Below the pieces are notes generated by a model, which searched no databases, had not been told where the DNA came from, and saw only the letters and a program-made list of their open reading frames with translations. Both the position numbers and the translations under genes were made by a program. From an uncultured Parafilimonas sp. (GTDB lineage Bacteria; Bacteroidota; Bacteroidia; Chitinophagales; Chitinophagaceae), in the NCBI GenBank assembly GCA_937892395.1, contig CALAGJ010000196.1:1-20839 (forward strand): a stretch of 20,839 nt of DNA, read 5' to 3'. This document shows, one piece after another, positions 1 through 7,607 of this stretch (its first letter is position 1; the number at the start of each line of letters is the position of its first letter).

Positions 1-176
1 TTAGGAATTTGTATGCTTAAAAATGAAATTTAAACGTAATTTAATACTGACAGTTACAAACTTTCATTTTTGTCGGACAACAATGTAAATAATTCTATAT
101 GCTTTATGCTTTATAAAAAAAGTATTTATTTTTACCTGTGCCCAGAAAGATATTTATTGTACCCTCAAATAAAAAA

Positions 177-938
177 ATGCAAACAGTTGTAATAACAGGT
201 GCTGCCAAGGGAATAGGACTGGCTACTGCTATTGTATTTCACAGGGCAGGATATGATGTAGTACTTTTAGATAAACAAAGACCAATACAAATCGAACCAG
301 ACTATTGGCAATTCATACCTTGTGATGTTAGTGATGAAATTCAGGTACAACAGGCTTTCACCATCATTGCAAAGCAAAACAAAAAAATAAATTGCTTGGT
401 AAATAATGCCGGTATACAACGCTATGGCTCCGTATCTCAAACAAGCATGGATCAGTGGAATGAAGTAATGAATGTAAACCTTCATTCTTATTTTCTATGT
501 GCTAAATATGCATTACCACTACTACTGGAAAATGGTTATACAAGTATTATAAATGTAGCCAGTGTACAATCTTTTATTAGTCAGCAAAATGTGGCTGCCT
601 ATACAACCGCCAAAACAGCCATATTAGGACTTACAAGAAGTATTGCTATAGATTATGCTCCACATGTAAGATGTGTAGCAGTTTGCCCGGGCACTATTGA
701 CACTCCCATGCTGAGGGAGGCTATAGCTCTATCACCAAATCCAGATGCGGTATTGATGGAATGTATTCAAATGCACCCAAGTGGTAGAATTGGCACACCA
801 GAAGAAGTTGCTGAATTGATTTTCTACCTTAGCGGCGATAAAGCAAGGTTTATAAATGGCACTGCTATTCGTATAGATGGTGGCTTAGGAATAACAATAG
901 GTGGAAGTAAAAAAAAAACACTCCATTTTTTCATATAA
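177..938 (+). CDS. SDR family NAD(P)-dependent oxidoreductase
   Basis: Classical short-chain dehydrogenase/reductase of 253 residues, about the usual family length. Seen: the Rossmann dinucleotide motif TGAAKGIG (residues 7-14), NNAG (76-79), and the catalytic tetrad N101, S129 (in INVAS), Y142 and K146 (YTTAK). PGTIDTPM follows and the C-terminus has the typical IRIDGGLG. An acidic D32 after the second strand favours NAD over NADP (inference). The frame is open from a GTG at 138, but the ATG at 177 puts the first strand (MQTVVITG) at the N-terminus as the family expects, so I use 177. The substrate cannot be read from sequence; similar Bacteroidota proteins often act on sugars or sugar acids, but no sugar-pathway neighbour is present. 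The 3' end contains a run of ten A (909-918), so the last residues after GGS depend on its exact length. Cytosolic, apparently monocistronic. Confidence 0.9.
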   Translation: MQTVVITGAAKGIGLATAIVFHRAGYDVVLLDKQRPIQIEPDYWQFIPCDVSDEIQVQQAFTIIAKQNKKINCLVNNAGIQRYGSVSQTSMDQWNEVMNVNLHSYFLCAKYALPLLLENGYTSIINVASVQSFISQQNVAAYTTAKTAILGLTRSIAIDYAPHVRCVAVCPGTIDTPMLREAIALSPNPDAVLMECIQMHPSGRIGTPEEVAELIFYLSGDKARFINGTAIRIDGGLGITIGGSKKKTLHFFI

Positions 939-981
939 GAAGGGAATAAAATGATAGTATTTTTGTACAAAAATAACAATT

Positions 982-1015
982 CCCAGTTCCCTCTCCGAGA
1001 GGAGAGGGAACTGGG
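982..1015. repeat. Perfect palindrome, REP-like, in the leader of the HupE-type gene
   Basis: A perfect inverted repeat: CCCAGTTCCCTCTCC (982-996), loop GAGA (997-1000), GGAGAGGGAACTGGG (1001-1015), followed by GTGAGG. The 15-bp stem ends 19 nt before the ATG at 1035. There is no T-run on either side, so it is not a standard intrinsic terminator. It is far more GC-rich than its surroundings. From memory, a GGAGAGGG...CTGGGGTGAGG core recurs as an extragenic palindrome in unrelated bacterial genomes; I could not verify that here. Confidence 0.75.
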
Positions 1016-1034
1016 GTGAGGCCACACAGAATCA

Positions 1035-1616
1035 ATGTCAAATTTCCAAATTTATTTTCCAACCGGGTTCACTCATATACTCGATTTTGCTGGCATAGAT
1101 CATATTCTTTTTGTTGCAACACTATGCCTTGGAAACGCTGCACTTCAATGGAAAAAACTATTCTGGTTGATTACTGCATTTACCATTGGCCACAGTATAT
1201 CTTTAGCCTTGAGTACTTTGCAAATTATAGTATTGCCACAGGCATTAACTGAATTATTCATTGCAATAACCATATTGATAACAGCGGTTTATAATATCAT
1301 TAATGTATGGCATGCGTATAGAATTTCATCCGTATTTTTCTACATCATTACACTTTCATTTGGATGCATTCACGGTCTTGGATTTAGTAGCTTACTTTTA
1401 AGCCTGCTGGGGCATGAGCAATCCATTTTAGGCCCATTATTTTTCTTTAATATTGGATTAGAAGCTGGACAAATGATAATCATTGGTGTAATTCTTTTGT
1501 TGAATTACCTCTTGACTGGTATTTTGCGCCTTCGGCAAAATATCTGGCAGTTTGTGACTATCACGTTAATAGCTATAGTAGCAATCACAATGATAATAAG
1601 CCGAATATCATTTTAA
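1035..1616 (+). CDS. HupE/UreJ family membrane protein
   Basis: Polytopic inner-membrane protein of 193 residues, with about six hydrophobic segments between residues 18 and 190. Family signatures seen: FTHILDFAGIDHILF near the N-terminus (H14, D22, H23), FTIGHSISLAL (H53), CIHGLGFSS (H113) and FNIGLEAGQ (E143). These histidines and acids lie in or next to membrane segments and are the likely metal-contact positions. Characterised relatives (HupE, UreJ) are linked to nickel uptake for hydrogenase or urease. No such enzyme is present here, so the metal is unknown. The gene stops 9 nt before the M1 metallopeptidase and is probably cotranscribed with it. A -7-like TATTTTTG lies at 958-965 but without a -33 partner; if used, the palindrome at 982-1015 would be in the mRNA leader. 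Confidence 0.85.
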   Translation: MSNFQIYFPTGFTHILDFAGIDHILFVATLCLGNAALQWKKLFWLITAFTIGHSISLALSTLQIIVLPQALTELFIAITILITAVYNIINVWHAYRISSVFFYIITLSFGCIHGLGFSSLLLSLLGHEQSILGPLFFFNIGLEAGQMIIIGVILLLNYLLTGILRLRQNIWQFVTITLIAIVAITMIISRISF

Positions 1617-1625
1617 AAAAATACA

Positions 1626-4010
1626 ATGAAGCAATTTCTCCTACTCTTAATGGTTGTATGCACAAATTCAATCATAGCCCAGAATATTCAAAATAATCCG
1701 GGAAGTAATCATGGAAATAAGTTTGAACAATTAGGTACGATTCTGCCTACACCAAATGAATATCGTACAGCGAGCGGCGCACCGGGCCCTAACTATTGGC
1801 AGCAGCGTTGTGACTATAATATTAAATGTTCATTAGACGAAAAAGCATTAAAACTTACAGGCAGTGAAAGCATTACTTATTACAATAATTCACCGCATAC
1901 ACTTTCTTATTTATGGCTTCAGTTGGATGAAAACCAACATAGCACTATAAATAATGCGGCCTATCCAGATGGCTCATCATTAAACGATCAGGTTGATATC
2001 AATACATTAACCCGAATGGAAGAGCAGCGTACAGACAATGGTTATGGAGATATCATAACCAAAGTAACAGATGCATTGGGTAAATCTCTAAGTTATACCA
2101 TCAATAAAACCATGATGCGTATTGATTTGCCTCAGGCACTAAAACCCGGTATCAAGTACACCTTTAATATTGATTGGAATTATAAGATTGCTGATAGAAA
2201 TAAATATTTTGGAAGAGGCGGGTATGAGTATTTTCCGGAAGATGATAATTATTTATTTACTATGACACAATGGTACCCACGGTTATGCGTGTACAGCGAT
2301 TTTCAAGGATGGCAAAACCACCAGTTTACAGGGCGTGGAGAGTTTGCACTGACCTTTGGAAATTTTATAGTGCAAATGACTGTGCCTGCTGATCATGTAG
2401 TAGGAGCCACAGGACAGTGTCAAAATTATAATACAGTATTAAATTCTACCAGGCTTGCCAGATGGGCAAAGGCACAAAATGCAACAGAACCAATAGAGAT
2501 AGTAACACTTGATGAAGCAAAAGCAGCAGAAAAAATAAAAAGTGCTGCTACTAAAACCTGGATTTTTAAAGCTGATATGGTTCGTGACTTTGCTTGGCTA
2601 AGTAGCAGAAAATTGGTGTGGGATGCCATGCCTACTTTTGTAGAAGGCAGGCGTGTAATGTGTATGAGTATGTATGGCAAAGAAGCATATGGATTGTATA
2701 GACCCTACTCCACGAAGTTGGTAGCACATACCATTAAATCTTATTCAAAATTTACGATACCTTATCCTTATCCTGTGGCTCAAAGTATGGAAGCTTCCAA
2801 TGGAATGGAATACCCAATGATTTGTTTCAACTATGGCCGTACTGAAAAGGATGGCACTTATACAGAAGCCACTAAAAATGGTATGATTGGCGTTATCATT
2901 CACGAAGTGGGTCATAATTTCTTCCCCATGATTATTAATAGTGATGAACGCCAATGGAGTTGGATGGATGAGGGTTTTAATACTTTTGTGGAGTATCTCA
3001 GTGAAGAACTTTTTGACAATAAGTTTCCGAGTAGGAGAGGCCCTGCATTTACTATTACTGACTATATGAAGCTGCCAAAAGATCAACTGGAACCCATTAT
3101 GACAAATAGTGAAAATATTATTCAGTTTGGTCCAAATGCATATAGCAAACCTGCTACTGGTCTTAACATATTGAGAGAAACTATAATGGGTCGTAAGCTG
3201 TTTGATTTTGCATTCAAAACTTATGCGCAGCGATGGGCATTTAAACATCCTGAACCAGGTGATTTTTTTAGAACAATGGAAGATGCCAGTGGCGAGGATT
3301 TGGATTGGTTTTGGCGTGGATGGTTTTATGGCACAGACCCCGTTGATATAGCCATTGATACCGTAAAATATTATAAAATTGATAAAGATGCTCAGCCAAA
3401 ATCCATCATGCCTTTCTGGCTTGGTAAAATAAATCCGGACAGCACTCGAAATATTGATAAGCCTGCTGTTCCCTCTTTTGATGATATCAGTAAAGTGCGC
3501 AATAGGGCGGATAAAAACATTCAATTTCAAACGGATGTAGATACAACGCTCCGTGATTTTTACTGGCGCTATGCACGTGGGTTAGAAGCTTATGATTCTA
3601 CTTATAAATATAAAGTGCAACCGGTTACTTATGAAACGATTGATGAAGCTACAAGAGCTGCTTATGCTGGCAAGTATTTGTATGAAATAACCTGTTCAAA
3701 TAAAGGTGGATTAGTTATGCCGCTGATTGTTGAATGGACTTATGCAGATGGTACAAAAGAAATTGACCGACTACCCGCACAAATATGGAGAAAGAATGAG
3801 CTTAAAGTATCAAAAGTATTTATGAAAGACAAAGAAGTAGTATCTATAAGGTTAGATCCTATGAGAGAAACGGCAGACATCAATGAAGCAAATAATAGTT
3901 GGCCAAAAATCACAACACCATCTAAACTTACAATGTTTAAAATGCAGCAGCAGGCACGTGGACAAAGCCAGGGTCTAAACCCCATGCAAAAAGCAAATTT
4001 GAAACCCTAA
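1626..4010 (+). CDS. Secreted M1 family metallopeptidase
   Basis: Zinc metallopeptidase of the gluzincin M1 family, 794 residues. Residues 1-19 form a signal peptide (hydrophobic LLLLMVV, likely cleavage after IIAQ), so the enzyme is exported. The zinc site is complete: H426-E427-V-G-H430, then E449 in WMDEGFNTF, giving the HExxH-x18-E spacing. The substrate-anchoring GAMEN of aminopeptidase N is here NGMEYP (392-397), as in the bacterial subgroup of M1 proteins of about 600-800 residues. The N-terminal half is the beta-sandwich typical of M1. The region after about residue 560 is rich in Asp and Lys and matches no motif I know. Probably hydrolyses peptides in the periplasm or at the surface; specificity unknown. 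It follows the HupE-type gene by 9 nt and is followed by an intrinsic terminator. Confidence 0.92.
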   Translation: MKQFLLLLMVVCTNSIIAQNIQNNPGSNHGNKFEQLGTILPTPNEYRTASGAPGPNYWQQRCDYNIKCSLDEKALKLTGSESITYYNNSPHTLSYLWLQLDENQHSTINNAAYPDGSSLNDQVDINTLTRMEEQRTDNGYGDIITKVTDALGKSLSYTINKTMMRIDLPQALKPGIKYTFNIDWNYKIADRNKYFGRGGYEYFPEDDNYLFTMTQWYPRLCVYSDFQGWQNHQFTGRGEFALTFGNFIVQMTVPADHVVGATGQCQNYNTVLNSTRLARWAKAQNATEPIEIVTLDEAKAAEKIKSAATKTWIFKADMVRDFAWLSSRKLVWDAMPTFVEGRRVMCMSMYGKEAYGLYRPYSTKLVAHTIKSYSKFTIPYPYPVAQSMEASNGMEYPMICFNYGRTEKDGTYTEATKNGMIGVIIHEVGHNFFPMIINSDERQWSWMDEGFNTFVEYLSEELFDNKFPSRRGPAFTITDYMKLPKDQLEPIMTNSENIIQFGPNAYSKPATGLNILRETIMGRKLFDFAFKTYAQRWAFKHPEPGDFFRTMEDASGEDLDWFWRGWFYGTDPVDIAIDTVKYYKIDKDAQPKSIMPFWLGKINPDSTRNIDKPAVPSFDDISKVRNRADKNIQFQTDVDTTLRDFYWRYARGLEAYDSTYKYKVQPVTYETIDEATRAAYAGKYLYEITCSNKGGLVMPLIVEWTYADGTKEIDRLPAQIWRKNELKVSKVFMKDKEVVSIRLDPMRETADINEANNSWPKITTPSKLTMFKMQQQARGQSQGLNPMQKANLKP

Positions 4011-4064
4011 AAAGGGCATGGATAAAAGGGTATAAGGCTTTTCATTTAAGGATATAAGTCATTG

Positions 4065-4095
4065 AAGCCGGTCAGTAAACTGAACGGCTTTTTTT
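4065..4095 (+). terminator. Intrinsic terminator after the M1 peptidase gene
   Basis: Stem AAGCCG (4065-4070) pairs with CGGCTT (4085-4090). An inner TCAGT/ACTGA pairing sits across one G-A mismatch, and T residues run on through 4095. It lies 55 nt downstream of the M1 stop codon on the same strand. Confidence 0.8.
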
Positions 4096-4313
4096 ATTCG
4101 CATTGAAGTTTATACATCAAAAGAGGTATAGGTGTTGAGTAAAGAGAATGTTTTTAAAAATTAACTAAAGAAAAGTATTCTGCGAGTTCGGAAATGGTTA
4201 GGACAAATATCTCAATTGTCCAAAATAATGTCTGTCTAATAGGATGGTGAGTAGTTTGAATTCATTTTTCTCAAAAGAGAGTGTTAATAGTAGGAGATTT
4301 TGATGTTTTGTAT
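4096..4313. other. Gene-free AT-rich stretch
   Basis: No coding frame longer than about 20 codons. The only structure I see is a short inverted repeat, GGACAA (4201-4206) and TTGTCC (4216-4221), with a 9-nt loop. It is too weak to assign a role. Confidence 0.5.
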
Positions 4314-4347
4314 AAAAAAAAATCTCTGTAAACTGTACAGAGATTTT
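4314..4347 (-). terminator. Intrinsic terminator of tRNA-Glu
   Basis: Read on the minus strand, an 11-bp stem (AAAATCTCTGT paired with ACAGAGATTTT, plus-strand arms 4319-4329 and 4337-4347) with a 7-nt loop is followed by a U-run encoded by the A stretch 4314-4320. It begins 2 nt after the tRNA discriminator base. Confidence 0.88.
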
Positions 4348-4349
4348 AG

Positions 4350-4421
4350 TAGCCCGTAGGGGAATCGAACCCCTCTTTCCTCCGTGAAAGGGAGATGTCC
4401 TAGCCGATAGACGAACGGGCC
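4350..4421 (-). tRNA. tRNA-Glu (anticodon UUC)
   Basis: 72-nt cloverleaf on the minus strand. The acceptor stem GGCCCGT pairs with ACGGGCT (first pair a G-U wobble) and the discriminator is A. The anticodon stem TCTCC/GGAGG encloses the loop CTTTCAC, giving anticodon TTC. The T arm AGGGGTTCGATTCCCCT is canonical. The 3' CCA is not encoded and must be added after transcription. It has its own promoter and terminator. Confidence 0.96.
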
Positions 4422-4437
4422 ATTAATTAATGGAGTG

Positions 4438-4469
4438 CAAAAGTAGCCTTGTGCATGGTAATACCCAAA
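4438..4469 (-). promoter_or_regulatory. Bacteroidota-type promoter for tRNA-Glu
   Basis: On the minus strand, TTTG (plus 4466-4469), a 20-nt spacer, then TACTTTTG (plus 4438-4445). This matches the Bacteroidota sigma-ABfr consensus (-33 TTTG, -7 TAnnTTTG). The -7 box ends 16 nt upstream of the tRNA 5' end, leaving a leader of roughly 10 nt. Confidence 0.8.
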
Positions 4470-4539
4470 TTATTTTTATAGAATTAATTAAACGAGTATA
4501 TAAAATGGCCTTTGAATGACGATATTATTAAATATTGTA

Positions 4540-4570
4540 TTTGGTTGAATACGCTAAAGCTCTATTTTTG
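4540..4570 (+). promoter_or_regulatory. Bacteroidota-type promoter for the CAU tRNA
   Basis: TTTG (4540-4543), a 19-nt spacer, then TATTTTTG (4563-4570), matching -33 TTTG and -7 TAnnTTTG. The box ends 19 nt before the tRNA. It mirrors the tRNA-Glu promoter on the other strand, which strengthens both calls. Confidence 0.8.
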
Positions 4571-4589
4571 CGCTCTTTCCTAAAAGGAA

Positions 4590-4663
4590 GGACCTATAGC
4601 TCAGTTGGTTAGAGCACCTGACTCATAATCAGGGGGTCCCAGGTTCAAGCCCTGGTGGGTCCA
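4590..4663 (+). tRNA. tRNA with CAU anticodon (elongator Met or Ile2)
   Basis: 74-nt cloverleaf. The acceptor GGACCTA pairs with TGGGTCC, with discriminator A. The D arm is AGCTCAGTTGGTTAGAGC. The anticodon stem CCTGA/TCAGG encloses CTCATAA (anticodon CAT), and the T arm is CCAGGTTCAAGCCCTGG. Initiator tRNA is excluded: the first acceptor pair is G-C and the anticodon stem lacks the three G-C pairs next to the loop. Elongator Met and lysidine-modified Ile2 share this anticodon, and I cannot separate them by eye. CCA is not encoded. Confidence 0.93.
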
Positions 4664-4699
4664 CAAAAGCGGGTATTTTTTAATATCCGCTTTTGTTTT
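4664..4699 (+). terminator. Intrinsic terminator of the CAU tRNA
   Basis: CAAAAGCGGGTATT pairs with AATATCCGCTTTTG (one G-U wobble) around a short T loop, then TTTT. It begins directly after the discriminator base at 4663. Confidence 0.88.
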
Positions 4700-4809
4700 C
4701 TATGTCATGTTTCATCATTAATCAATTATCAGATGTTTGTATAACATGCCAATTGCAAACTTACCAGCATTAAGGGGAGTTCTACCATTTCATAATATTC
4801 TTCATCAGT

Positions 4810-7536
4810 TTATTGCTGAAGAAAACGCTTATTAATTCTCAGATCTCTCAATATCCCTGACTTTGGATTTAAAGTAATATTAAAGGACTTGAATTGGCCT
4901 ACTTGAACATTTATAGCCATTTGCCAACAATGCATTTCTCTGGTAAGAAACATAGATACTGTTTGGATTTTCATAGTTTTAAAGTCGAAAAATGTTCCTC
5001 CACCAATCTTCCATTTTGGGCTAATACTCAAGTCGCCATTCAAATTGACATTACTATTGATATTTGTTTCAAACTGCTTTAATGATCTGTTATAATTTTG
5101 ACTTAAATTGAGCGAAAAGCTTAGAGATAAACTCCAAGGTATATTAAAGTCAACAAAATCGGCAGGGTTTTGGCGAATGTATTCCAGTTCACGTTGTTGC
5201 TCGTCTGGGGTTACAAAATCGTCTTCCGGTACACGGTCCTCATCTGCTCTTTCGTCCTTCTTCTTACTTTGAAATCTGGTGCTTAGTGCAAGACTTGCTG
5301 AGTTTAATCTACCCGGTTTGCCTTGCTTCCATAGAAGACTATTTATCTTTCTTCCAATAGTATCTACATCATAAGGATCAATGTTGGCACTTCCTGTTAT
5401 GTTGACATTCTCAAAAAGAGTGCTACGCATGCTTATATTGAAGTTACTCCAGTTTAAACTATCGGCTACCAGATTATACCCACTGGTAATATTAAAGCCA
5501 TCTATCAGTCGTACTTTTTTTGTGGCTGATGCGCTGGTATCTTTTTTGTCGCGTACTTTCATTTCAAGCAGGTTGTCTAAGCCAAAACTTATACCTCCAA
5601 ATTCACCACCGCCAAATGCGGGTACTATATTGCCTTGCAATTCATTTACCTGTATAAAATTCTTATTGCTATCTATTTGTACTTGTTTGATATATTGCTT
5701 GGCTAAGTCTGGGCTATAACTCAAGCTGACAAATGGTTTTATTTCATGGCGAATACCAAGAATATGTCCTTTTTTAAATTGGAGGGTACCAAAAATTCTT
5801 GTGTTTGCAGATATGCCAAAGCTCATATCTCTTGCTGTATAAAAACCCTTGCGTGTGGTGGTATCTACTTTCTTCTGCGTTTCATTCCAGCTATAACTAT
5901 TTTTTATGCTGTACCAATTTTCATCATAGCTAATAAATGGACTGATGATTACAGGCCCTGCAGGAGGTAAAGAAACAGAGATAGGAATGCTATGCCGGGC
6001 CCCCCAACGAATGGTGTCTAATAATCTGTTGATATCAAATGCCGAATCATAAAATGACATTTGGCTTAGAATGCTTGTATTATATGAGACTCCTAATTTT
6101 TCATACCACTTTTGCGTACCAACCTGCTCTTTCTTTTGAAATGGATATATGGTTGTTACTGCAAAATTGATATTGGGCAGGTTTACATTTATTATACCCG
6201 TATTGTTATTTTGATTGTGAGTAGCACTCACATTCAAATTCATCTTCCCTTCATTCCAAACCTTACCATAGTTGATGGATGAACTCAGTTGATTTTCAAA
6301 ATTTCTAAAAGCATTATTAGCAACTAAGCTATTGAATTTTGTGCTACCTGCTCTTACGTTTGCGCTGAAACTGGTTCCAGGCCTCGCCTTTGTATCACTG
6401 GTGTGAGACCAAGTAATGAAATATCCTTTGGTAATGCTAAACTCTTCTTTATTAAATCCACCACTAGTATTTAAGATTTTTGTACGCTGTATGCTAAGTT
6501 GTAAATTCCCTCTGTATTTATATCGTCTAAAATAGTTTGGATTAATATCCACTTTCCATCCACCATAACTGTAAAGATCAGCTCTGGTTGTAACATCCCA
6601 GTTTTCATTGATTACTTTGTAAAACCCTAATCCTTCTAAGCCCAATCCAAAACTTTCATTTTGTGCAAACTGAGGTGGTAGCAAACCTGTATGTCTACCT
6701 CTATTGAGCGGATAGATGCCAAATGGAATACCAATGGGCATGGGCACCATTTCAAATTCGGGAAAGGCAGGCCCACTTACCGCAATCTTGTTATTTATCA
6801 TTTTTAATTTGCGTGCCCTAATTGCAAAATGCGGTGTGTCCAAATTGCAGGTTGTAAAACGACCTTTGTAAGCATATGCCACATCTTTTGTAACCTTTTT
6901 TACACGTTCTGCATTTACAAATAGTTCACCTTCCTTGTAATAGGTATTTTTTGTGAGGCCTTTTTGTGTTTTCATGTTGAAGAAAAGTGTATCCATTATC
7001 GACTCTGTACCACCTTGGGTAAATTTTGGTTTATTTAATACATTTCCCTTTGAGGTATCAGTACCACCATAGGCTTTCAGCATTTGTGTTTGCTGGTCAT
7101 AAATGATTGTATTAGCATCCAGATTGATATCCGTATAGGTTGTCTTAGCTTTTCCATATAATATAAATTGTTTTTCAGGAATATACAGCACACCACTATC
7201 TTCTGCTGTATAATGCACCGGAGCATCAAGGCTATCTTTTGAGATTAGAAAAGTGTCAATTGTTGGACTACGATTATTTTGTATTGAAAAGCTATCCTTA
7301 CTGATAGCCGAATCTATAACTCGTACACCTCCTTTTGGAACACTATCATTCACAGGAATAGTATCAAAATAAAAAAAGGTTATAACCTTTTTAATAGCCG
7401 TATTCCTTTCGGAAAATGTTAATGTTTTATGTTCACAAAGCTTAAGCGTATGTGTTTGGCCCTTAAATAGCGTTAAAGTAAAAACCACAGTTATAAAAAA
7501 TCTTATGGTTATTATATTTGCGCTTTTATTGTCCAT
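4810..7536 (-). CDS. LptD-like outer-membrane LPS assembly protein
   Basis: Large predicted outer-membrane beta-barrel of the Bacteroidota LptD type, about 908 residues from the ATG ending at 7536. A TTG five codons further up (7551) is possible but less likely. An N-terminal hydrophobic segment (about residues 10-26) is the export signal. The part near residues 80-290 has OstA-like repeats (LYGKAKTTYTDINLDAN, YYKEGELFVNAERV). Landmarks resembling proteobacterial LptD follow: FTTCNLDTPHFAIRARK, PIGIPFGIYPLNRGRHTGLL. The remainder alternates polar and hydrophobic residues as in a barrel, ending LRINKRFLQQ. An acidic/charged insertion (KKKDERADEDRVPEDD, about residue 770) is probably an extracellular or periplasmic loop. 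Likely role: inserting LPS into the outer leaflet. It is divergent from the amidase, MlaD and OstA-like genes, 71 bp apart. Confidence 0.86.
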   Translation of the reverse strand: MDNKSANIITIRFFITVVFTLTLFKGQTHTLKLCEHKTLTFSERNTAIKKVITFFYFDTIPVNDSVPKGGVRVIDSAISKDSFSIQNNRSPTIDTFLISKDSLDAPVHYTAEDSGVLYIPEKQFILYGKAKTTYTDINLDANTIIYDQQTQMLKAYGGTDTSKGNVLNKPKFTQGGTESIMDTLFFNMKTQKGLTKNTYYKEGELFVNAERVKKVTKDVAYAYKGRFTTCNLDTPHFAIRARKLKMINNKIAVSGPAFPEFEMVPMPIGIPFGIYPLNRGRHTGLLPPQFAQNESFGLGLEGLGFYKVINENWDVTTRADLYSYGGWKVDINPNYFRRYKYRGNLQLSIQRTKILNTSGGFNKEEFSITKGYFITWSHTSDTKARPGTSFSANVRAGSTKFNSLVANNAFRNFENQLSSSINYGKVWNEGKMNLNVSATHNQNNNTGIINVNLPNINFAVTTIYPFQKKEQVGTQKWYEKLGVSYNTSILSQMSFYDSAFDINRLLDTIRWGARHSIPISVSLPPAGPVIISPFISYDENWYSIKNSYSWNETQKKVDTTTRKGFYTARDMSFGISANTRIFGTLQFKKGHILGIRHEIKPFVSLSYSPDLAKQYIKQVQIDSNKNFIQVNELQGNIVPAFGGGEFGGISFGLDNLLEMKVRDKKDTSASATKKVRLIDGFNITSGYNLVADSLNWSNFNISMRSTLFENVNITGSANIDPYDVDTIGRKINSLLWKQGKPGRLNSASLALSTRFQSKKKDERADEDRVPEDDFVTPDEQQRELEYIRQNPADFVDFNIPWSLSLSFSLNLSQNYNRSLKQFETNINSNVNLNGDLSISPKWKIGGGTFFDFKTMKIQTVSMFLTREMHCWQMAINVQVGQFKSFNITLNPKSGILRDLRINKRFLQQ

Positions 7537-7607
7537 ATTTGAGAATGGCAAATGTAGGAGTTCGGATTTTATATGGTTATCTGTCTAACTTAATAAAATA
7601 AAGTTGA

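Noticed and set aside
1..137. Possible gene fragment entering from the left edge
   Set aside because: Stops occur in every plus frame within the first 60 bases, and the minus frame ending at position 1 has a stop at 64-66.
138..176. GTG start 13 codons upstream of the SDR ATG
   Set aside because: The extension precedes the first Rossmann strand and has no family counterpart; the ATG at 177 fits the family start.
2745..3530. 261-codon open frame on minus, antisense to the M1 peptidase gene
   Set aside because: It lies wholly inside a well-supported gene and its translation resembles no family I recognise. It is an open shadow frame.
4350..4663. tRNA genes as an attachment site for an integrated element
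   Set aside because: No integrase gene and no repeat of the tRNA 3' ends was seen nearby; both genes are intact with native terminators.
7549..7556. TACATTTG on minus upstream of the LptD-like gene as a promoter
   Set aside because: It fits the -7 octamer, but no TTTG lies at the -33 distance and the leader would be only a few nt. The octamer is common by chance in AT-rich DNA. The same applies to boxes at 12144-12151 and 14023-14030.
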